Assembly: GCA_003447785.1 (NCBI GenBank)
Contig: DLYJ01000124.1
Coordinates: 1 to 12,473 of the forward strand
DNA: 12,473 nucleotides
From: Treponema sp.
GTDB taxonomy: Bacteria; Spirochaetota; Spirochaetia; Treponematales; Treponemataceae
Direction of reading: 5' to 3'
Position 1 is the first letter of the stretch, and the number at the start of each line of letters is the position of its first letter. Position numbers and translations under genes: made by a program. Positions 8,058 to 12,473 of the stretch are shown here, piece by piece. The notes beneath the pieces were generated by a model, which saw only the letters and a program-made list of their open reading frames with translations, was not told the DNA's origin and made no database searches.

Positions 8058-8068
8058 AATTTATTCAA
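8029..8068. repeat. Perfect 10-bp inverted repeat around the promoter (candidate operator)
   Basis: TTGAATAAAT at 8029-8038 and its exact reverse complement ATTTATTCAA at 8059-8068, separated by 20 bp, so the arm centres are 30 bp apart, close to three helical turns. The left arm covers the -35 and the right arm covers the predicted transcription start. The core TTATTCAA occurs again at 7990-7997 over the alr -35. Because most of the repeat lies upstream of the transcription start it would act in DNA, not as an RNA hairpin. Regulatory function is inferred. Confidence 0.5.
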
Positions 8069-8085
8069 AAAAAAAGGAAAGAGTG

Positions 8086-9063
8086 ATGAAAACCCTTATT
8101 AAATCAATTTGTATTTTTTCTTTTGCCGCAGCACTTACAGGCTGTGGTTCCACACCGAAACAGGAAGCAAAAGCAACACCTCAGCACCGCGAACTTACTG
8201 TTATTTCCAGCCAGCCTAATGTTTCGAAGAACACGGAAACTCCAGCATCATTGTACGCAAAAAAAGTTCAGGATATTCAGCTCGTAACAGTATCTTCCCC
8301 TGCAGCAACAAGTTCAGGAAAAGCGTTTGCTTCTCCATTTGTTTTTAAGGCACAGAAAGCAGACGGAAGTCCGGTTACCGATCTTGAACTTGCACTTACC
8401 TATCCTGAGTCACGCAATTCAAACGGAATCTCATTTGCCCTTCAGGATTTTAAAACTGACGAAAACGGAACCATTTCATTCACGGCACCGGTTCCTGCAA
8501 AGGCTTTTGATTCAATCGTAAGAGTTTACCCTCAGGGCGATATCACGGATCCTGAAATTGCAGCAATCGCAGAAAAACTTTCGGCAACCGCTTCTTACAA
8601 GGTAAAGACCGACAAACTCTATGCCGGCGGAACAATTGCAATCGTTGACTTTAACCAGAACGACAAGCCGATTACAAACAACTCCGTTTCTTCATCAAAC
8701 CTTCTGATGGCTTTGATGCGCCAGGGATTCAAGAGAATCGGAAACGCAGACTTTACTCAGGCAATCCTTCAGGAAGACAACGCTGTCGTATACAAGTCAG
8801 CAAAAGCCCTCCTCGGCAACAATTCTGCATTTATCGTTTACGGAACTGTAAAATATGATAAGGTTACAACCAAAACGGAAGAAGGAAAGTATACCTGCAG
8901 CCTTTCAGGCAAAATCACATGTATGGATATGAGCAGCGGCGTAGTTTTGTACCAGGGCACAGATTCAGTTACAGTAACCGAAGATAAAGAATGGAACTGC
9001 CTGCCGAACGCACGCAAGGCATTGGCAGACAAGTTTGCTGTACAGATTTTGTACGGACTATAA
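8086..9063 (+). CDS. Predicted lipoprotein of unknown function, C-terminal CsgG/LpoB/TolB-N-like region
   Basis: I do not recognise this as a named protein. 325 residues. Residues 1-20 are a lipoprotein signal peptide with lipobox LTGC (C20), so it should be membrane-anchored and exported. A low-complexity linker follows (21-55, rich in Pro/Thr/Ser/Lys). Residues about 60-155 read as a beta-rich, Ig-like segment (PFVFKAQKADGSPVTDLELAL, split over 84-104; DENGTISFTAPVP, 125-137). Residues about 180-325 begin GGTIAIVDFN and contain GFKRIG, AKALLGNNSAFIVYGTV, LSGKITCMDMSSGVVLYQG and a final helix; this alternating pattern resembles the alpha/beta domain of CsgG, LpoB and TolB N-terminal families, a tentative resemblance by eye. 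Start: ATG at 8086 behind AGGA at 7-nt spacing; an upstream in-frame extension to 8011 would run through the promoter and bury the signal peptide. thrC follows after 17 bp and is probably cotranscribed. Confidence 0.85.
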   Translation: MKTLIKSICIFSFAAALTGCGSTPKQEAKATPQHRELTVISSQPNVSKNTETPASLYAKKVQDIQLVTVSSPAATSSGKAFASPFVFKAQKADGSPVTDLELALTYPESRNSNGISFALQDFKTDENGTISFTAPVPAKAFDSIVRVYPQGDITDPEIAAIAEKLSATASYKVKTDKLYAGGTIAIVDFNQNDKPITNNSVSSSNLLMALMRQGFKRIGNADFTQAILQEDNAVVYKSAKALLGNNSAFIVYGTVKYDKVTTKTEEGKYTCSLSGKITCMDMSSGVVLYQGTDSVTVTEDKEWNCLPNARKALADKFAVQILYGL

Positions 9064-9080
9064 TTTTTAAGGAACAGAGA

Positions 9081-10499
9081 ATGATCTACACAGACACAAG
9101 AGACAATTCAGTAAAAGTTGATTTTAGAACTGCTGTTGTTAACGGCATGAATGAAAAAACCGGCGGTTTGTATATTCCCACTGAATATCCGAAACTCGAC
9201 CCGGCTTTTATCAACAAAAATCCTGAACCGCACTTCCGCGACATTGCCTTTGAAATGGCAAAACCTTTCGTAGAAGGCGAAATTCCGGACGCAGATTTGC
9301 GGGCAATCATCAACGACGCATATCCGTTCCCGGCAAAAGTTGTTCCTGTAGATCCAAATACCTATATTCTTGAACTTTTCCACGGACCGACATGTGCATT
9401 CAAGGACTTTGGTGCACGCTTCATGGCACGTGTAATGTCTTATTTTAACCGTAACGAATCAAGCCCTCTCCACATACTGGTTGCAACTTCAGGGGACACA
9501 GGTTCGGCTGTAGGAAGCGCATTCCACAACGTACCGGGACTGGACGTTACAATTTTATATCCGGAAGGAAAGATTTCTCCTCTCCAGGAAAAACAGCTTT
9601 CTACATTTGACGGAAACGTACGGGCACTCAAGGTAAAGGGAACTTTTGACGACTGCCAGAAACTCGTTAAAACTGCCTTTACAGACAACGAACTTCGCTC
9701 AAAACTCCGCCTTTCATCAGCAAACTCAATCAATATTTCACGCCTTCTGCCTCAGAGTTTTTATTACATGTACGCAAGTCTCGTAATCAAAAACCGCGCA
9801 TGGGCATATAACAAGATCGAAAATCCCTCACTGATCGTAGTAGTTCCAAGCGGAAACTTCGGTAACCTTACATCCGGTCTTATTGCAAAGAGAATGGGTG
9901 CTCCGATTACAGGTTTTGTTGCCGCAACAAACACAAACCGCACAATTCCTGACTGGATTGCTACAGGTGAATATAAGGCCCGCCCTTCAGTTGCCACATA
10001 TGCAAACGCAATGGACGTAGGCGCACCGTCAAACTATGAACGCATCAAGGCAATGTACACCCTGGATGAAGTTCGCAAAATGTTTGCTTCATACTGGCTC
10101 GACGACGAAGGCATCATGGCCGGAATCGAAGACTGTAATTCAAAAACAGGATACACAATCGACCCCCACGGAGCCGTAGGCTGGCAGGCATGGTCGGACA
10201 TCAAGAACAACGCCCTTAAAGAACTTATGGAAGGTCAGAAAAACGACTACACAAAACCTGGTCTTACACCAAACATTCCAGAATGGGCAGACGATGTAGT
10301 AACAAAAAAGAATGCAATCGGTCTGATTCTCGAAACCGCACATCCTGCAAAATTCGGTGCAATCGTAAAAGAAGCTACAGGTCAGTCGCCTGTAATTCCT
10401 GAACGCCTGGAAAAGGTAATGAAGCTCCAGGACAGGGCAATTCCAATGAACAATGACTATGACCAGTTCAAGTCATGGCTTCTTGCAAACCTTAAATAA
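9081..10499 (+). CDS. thrC: Threonine synthase
   Basis: PLP enzyme that converts O-phospho-L-homoserine to L-threonine and phosphate, the last step of threonine synthesis; cytoplasmic. 472 residues, somewhat longer than the E. coli enzyme (428). The PLP lysine is K108 in HGPTCAFKDFGARFMA. Other landmarks: N-terminal GGLYIPTEYPKLD (28-40), the phosphate/PLP loop VATSGDTGSAVGSAF (about 134-148), SANSINISRLLPQSFYY and VVPSGNFGNLTSGLIAKRMG (cofactor-binding loop), and DPHGAVGW. Start ATG at 9081 has AAGGA at 7-nt spacing (9069-9073), right after the lipoprotein stop; an in-frame upstream extension only overlaps that gene. No other thr genes lie in the window. A strong hairpin terminator follows. 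Confidence 0.96.
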   Translation: MIYTDTRDNSVKVDFRTAVVNGMNEKTGGLYIPTEYPKLDPAFINKNPEPHFRDIAFEMAKPFVEGEIPDADLRAIINDAYPFPAKVVPVDPNTYILELFHGPTCAFKDFGARFMARVMSYFNRNESSPLHILVATSGDTGSAVGSAFHNVPGLDVTILYPEGKISPLQEKQLSTFDGNVRALKVKGTFDDCQKLVKTAFTDNELRSKLRLSSANSINISRLLPQSFYYMYASLVIKNRAWAYNKIENPSLIVVVPSGNFGNLTSGLIAKRMGAPITGFVAATNTNRTIPDWIATGEYKARPSVATYANAMDVGAPSNYERIKAMYTLDEVRKMFASYWLDDEGIMAGIEDCNSKTGYTIDPHGAVGWQAWSDIKNNALKELMEGQKNDYTKPGLTPNIPEWADDVVTKKNAIGLILETAHPAKFGAIVKEATGQSPVIPERLEKVMKLQDRAIPMNNDYDQFKSWLLANLK

Positions 10500-10518
10500 T
10501 TTGTACGTCGAGTCAAAC

Positions 10519-10554
10519 AAAAAAGGGGGCTTTTCAGAAAGCCCCCATTTTTTT
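10519..10554. terminator. Bidirectional rho-independent terminator between thrC and the deaminase gene
   Basis: A perfect 9-bp stem (GGGGGCTTT at 10525-10533 with AAAGCCCCC at 10538-10546) closes a TCAG tetraloop. A run of seven T follows on the plus strand (10548-10554) and six A precede it (10519-10524), which become a T run on the minus strand. It can therefore end transcription from thrC and from the convergent permease-deaminase operon. Confidence 0.92.
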
Positions 10555-10564
10555 GTCAGGTATT

Positions 10565-11056
10565 TTACATATCACTGTAGGTCTGGACTGAGTCTTCCAG
10601 ATGTTCGATTGCAATACCTGCCTGTTTGAACATTAAAAGGCTGTCCCCTTCGTCGTGGTAGTGTTTTTCGCAGACTACCCTCTTAATTCCACAGTTAATA
10701 ATCAGCATTGCGCAGGTCCGGCAGGGCGTCATTTTACAGTAAACTGTTGCCCCGTCAATGGAAATTCCGCGCTTTGCAGCCTGACAAATCGCATTTTGTT
10801 CAGCATGGACGGTGCGTACACAATGCTGTGTTACCGAACCGTCCTCGTGAAGCACTTTGCGCAAAAGATGACCGGCCTGATCACAGTGCGGCAGGCCCGC
10901 AGGAGAACCCACGTAGCCTGTAACCAGAATCTGGTTATCACGTGCAATTACACAACCTGATCTTCCTCTGTCGCAGGTAGCCCTCTTTGCAATGGTGCGG
11001 GCGACCTCCATAAAATATTCATCCCATGTCGGGCGCTCGTATGGTGCTTCACTCAT
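10565..11056 (-). CDS. dCMP deaminase (zinc cytidine/deoxycytidylate deaminase family)
   Basis: Hydrolytic deaminase that most likely converts dCMP to dUMP, feeding thymidylate synthesis; cytoplasmic. 163 residues, typical of bacterial ComEB-type dCMP deaminases. Zinc-site motifs are H84-A-E86 in TVHAEQNAI, with E86 the likely proton shuttle, and P111-C112-x-x-C115 in MTPCRTCAMLI. The N-terminal part WDEYFMEVARTIAKRATCDRGRSGCV and the segment GYVGSPAGLPHCD (47-59) are characteristic of the dCMP branch rather than tRNA or cytosine deaminases. The ATG lies 3 bp after the permease stop codon; a GAGG lies 14 nt upstream, too far for good use, so translation is probably coupled to the permease. 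Specificity for dCMP is inferred from these motifs. Confidence 0.9.
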   Translation of the reverse strand: MSEAPYERPTWDEYFMEVARTIAKRATCDRGRSGCVIARDNQILVTGYVGSPAGLPHCDQAGHLLRKVLHEDGSVTQHCVRTVHAEQNAICQAAKRGISIDGATVYCKMTPCRTCAMLIINCGIKRVVCEKHYHDEGDSLLMFKQAGIAIEHLEDSVQTYSDM

Positions 11057-11059
11057 AAA

Positions 11060-12397
11060 TTACTTGTTTGCCTCAAAAATAATGTCTGCAATGAATACAA
11101 CAGCAAGAATCCATGTAACAACAGGGATTTCTTTTGCTTTCTTTCCTGCACATTTTGCGATTACATAAGAGATGATACCCCACATAATACCCTTGGAAAT
11201 TGAGTATGAGAACGGCATTGACATGATTGTAATGAATGCAGGAATTCCTTCTGTAGGGTCATCAAACTTGATGTCTACAACGCTCTTCATCATGAGGTAA
11301 CCTACAAAAATGAGGGCCGGTGCTGTGGCAGCTGCCGGAATAAGTCCGAACAATGGTCCGAGGAAAAGTGAAAGCAGGAACAGAGCTGCAGTTACAACAG
11401 ATGCAAGACCTGTGCGGGCACCTGCGGCAACACCTGATGATGATTCAACAAATGAAGTTACGGTTGAAGTACCAAGACATGCACCTGCAACAGTACCAAT
11501 AGCGTCTGCCATGAGGGCGCCCTTAACGTTCTGAACTTCACCCTTTGAATCCTTGAGGTTGCCCTGTTCAGCAACACCGAGAAGAGTACCGATGGTATCA
11601 AAAAGGTCTGTAAACAGGAATGTTACAAAGATTACAACAAAACTTCCCAGAGTTGCAAATGAGAATTTACCTGCCGCATTAAGGGCGATTCCTTTAAAGT
11701 CAAAGGCAAATAAATATGGTTTTGAAGGTGAACTGAACGGTGAGAAGTTTTCAGGAACTTTTGTTACACCAAATGGAATACCGATTACAGTTGTAATGGC
11801 GATACCAATCAGGATTGCACCTGGAACTTTGAGCATGTACAGAATAATTGTAATGATAAGACCAAGGATACAAACGATTGCGGCACTGTTATCAAGTGTA
11901 AAGTTAACAAAACCGATTAAAGTTCCTGTTTTTGTAGAAACGATGCCTGCGTTTGCAAGACCGATGATTGTGATAAAAAGACCGATACCGACAGCAACGG
12001 CCTTTTTAAGGCCTTCTGGAATTGAATTGATGATTGCCTCACGTACACCGCAGAGTGACAAAATAACAAACAGAATACCTTCAAGGAATACGGCTGTGAG
12101 TGCAAGCTGCCATGTACAGCCCATTCCAAGAACTACTGTGTAAGTAAAGAATGCGTTGAGACCAAGTCCTGGAGCAAGAGCTACAGGAAGGTTTGCGGCA
12201 AATGCCATAACCAGGGTAGCGATTGCGGCTGAAAGAGCAGTTGCAGTAAACAATGCATTCCAGTTCATTCCGGCCTGGGAAAGAATTCCAGGGTTAACAG
12301 CAAGAATGTAAGCCATGGCAAGGAATGTTGTAATTCCACCGACAACTTCGCGGCTTACGGACGAACCTCTTTCTTTGATTTTAAAAAGTGTGTCCAT
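11060..12397 (-). CDS. NCS2/AzgA-type purine (adenine/guanine/hypoxanthine) permease
   Basis: Inner-membrane nucleobase symporter. 445 residues with about a dozen hydrophobic segments spread over the length. Family motifs: TTFLAMAYILAVNPGIL (23-39), ALAPGLGLNAFFTY (73-86), LFTDLFDTIGTLLGVAEQ (261-278), and GTSTVTSFVESSSGVAAGARTGL (309-331), the signature of the AzgA/PbuG branch that carries purines rather than uracil or xanthine. Which purine is favoured cannot be read from sequence. Start ATG has GGAGGT at 7-nt spacing (12405-12410). The dCMP deaminase gene follows after 3 bp, so the two form a salvage-type operon that ends at the hairpin at 10519-10554. The predicted leader is about 28 nt, too short for a purine riboswitch. 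Confidence 0.95.
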   Translation of the reverse strand: MDTLFKIKERGSSVSREVVGGITTFLAMAYILAVNPGILSQAGMNWNALFTATALSAAIATLVMAFAANLPVALAPGLGLNAFFTYTVVLGMGCTWQLALTAVFLEGILFVILSLCGVREAIINSIPEGLKKAVAVGIGLFITIIGLANAGIVSTKTGTLIGFVNFTLDNSAAIVCILGLIITIILYMLKVPGAILIGIAITTVIGIPFGVTKVPENFSPFSSPSKPYLFAFDFKGIALNAAGKFSFATLGSFVVIFVTFLFTDLFDTIGTLLGVAEQGNLKDSKGEVQNVKGALMADAIGTVAGACLGTSTVTSFVESSSGVAAGARTGLASVVTAALFLLSLFLGPLFGLIPAAATAPALIFVGYLMMKSVVDIKFDDPTEGIPAFITIMSMPFSYSISKGIMWGIISYVIAKCAGKKAKEIPVVTWILAVVFIADIIFEANK

Positions 12398-12411
12398 TTA
12401 AATGACCTCCA

Positions 12412-12458
12412 TTATTTTTATGAACATTCTTCAGTATATCACCCTGTTATTTTTATGA
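12412..12458. repeat. Two perfect 12-bp direct repeats at the permease promoter
   Basis: TTATTTTTATGA occurs at 12412-12423 and 12447-12458, 35 bp apart start to start. On the minus strand one copy covers the end of the -35 and the spacer, and the other lies just after the predicted transcription start. A degenerate third copy may lie at 12462-12473 at the window edge. It could be an operator pair; chance in AT-rich DNA is possible. Confidence 0.4.
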
Positions 12459-12461
12459 CAA
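12433..12461 (-). promoter_or_regulatory. sigma70-type promoter of the permease-deaminase operon
   Basis: On the minus strand TTGTCA (12456-12461; 5 of 6 matches), a 17-bp spacer, then TATACT (12433-12438; 5 of 6). Predicted transcription start near 12426, about 28 nt before the ATG, with a consensus Shine-Dalgarno in the leader. Confidence 0.75.
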
Positions 12462-12473
12462 ATAATTTTTATA

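Noticed and set aside
8067..8075. Run of nine A in the lipoprotein leader as a phase-variation tract
   Set aside because: It is outside the coding region, leaves the SD spacing unaffected, and similar 8-nt runs occur in uvrA and the binding-protein gene.
11553..12143. 196-codon open frame on the plus strand inside the permease gene
   Set aside because: Antisense to conserved AzgA motifs; composition reflects the complementary strand of membrane-protein codons, with no independent start signal seen.
12398..12473. Purine riboswitch upstream of the permease
   Set aside because: The promoter predicts a leader of about 28 nt; there is no room for an aptamer and no three-way-junction pattern is seen.
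1..12473. Mobile elements, CRISPR arrays, tRNA/rRNA genes, toxin-antitoxin or defence cassettes
   Set aside because: No transposase, regular spaced repeats, tRNA-like cloverleaf or recognisable defence gene was seen; nearly all of the DNA is accounted for by core genes, and no intergenic gap exceeds about 130 bp.

Overview
The window looks like ordinary chromosomal core DNA from a spirochaete, most likely a Treponema-type organism. The basis is protein style only (TrpS with an N-terminal extension, an LplA-type exported binding protein, Lys/Asn-rich proteins, moderate GC, sigma70-like promoters with AT-rich flanks). The genus is inference; the bacterial housekeeping identity of most genes is clear. 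I see no mobile elements, CRISPR array, tRNA or rRNA, and no defence-type cassette.

Layout from left to right: uvrA (minus, cut by the left edge) lies downstream of trpS (minus), 27 bp apart, and the pair has a strong promoter at 3721-3749. Next is an exported solute-binding protein (minus) that diverges from folC (plus). folC converges on alr (minus) with only 4 bp between the stop codons. alr diverges from a lipoprotein gene (plus), which is followed 17 bp later by thrC (plus). A strong bidirectional hairpin terminator (10519-10554) separates thrC from a minus-strand pair at the right end: an NCS2/AzgA-type purine permease gene followed after 3 bp by a dCMP deaminase gene.

The genes serve separate core tasks: nucleotide-excision repair (uvrA), tryptophan charging (trpS), nutrient capture (binding protein), folate metabolism (folC), D-alanine supply for peptidoglycan (alr), threonine synthesis (thrC) and nucleobase/nucleotide salvage (permease plus deaminase). 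The one gene without a clear function is the 325-residue lipoprotein upstream of thrC.

The most interesting signals are in the short intergenic regions. (1) A perfect 10-bp inverted repeat brackets the lipoprotein-thrC promoter, and a third copy of its 8-bp core lies over the -35 of the divergent alr promoter. (2) folC, the binding protein and alr all lack a Shine-Dalgarno sequence and have promoter-like elements whose predicted transcription start falls at or within about 3 nt of the start codon, suggesting leaderless mRNAs; trpS, uvrA, the lipoprotein, thrC and the permease have clear Shine-Dalgarno sequences. (3) Two perfect 12-bp direct repeats flank the permease promoter. I found no convincing new multi-gene system.
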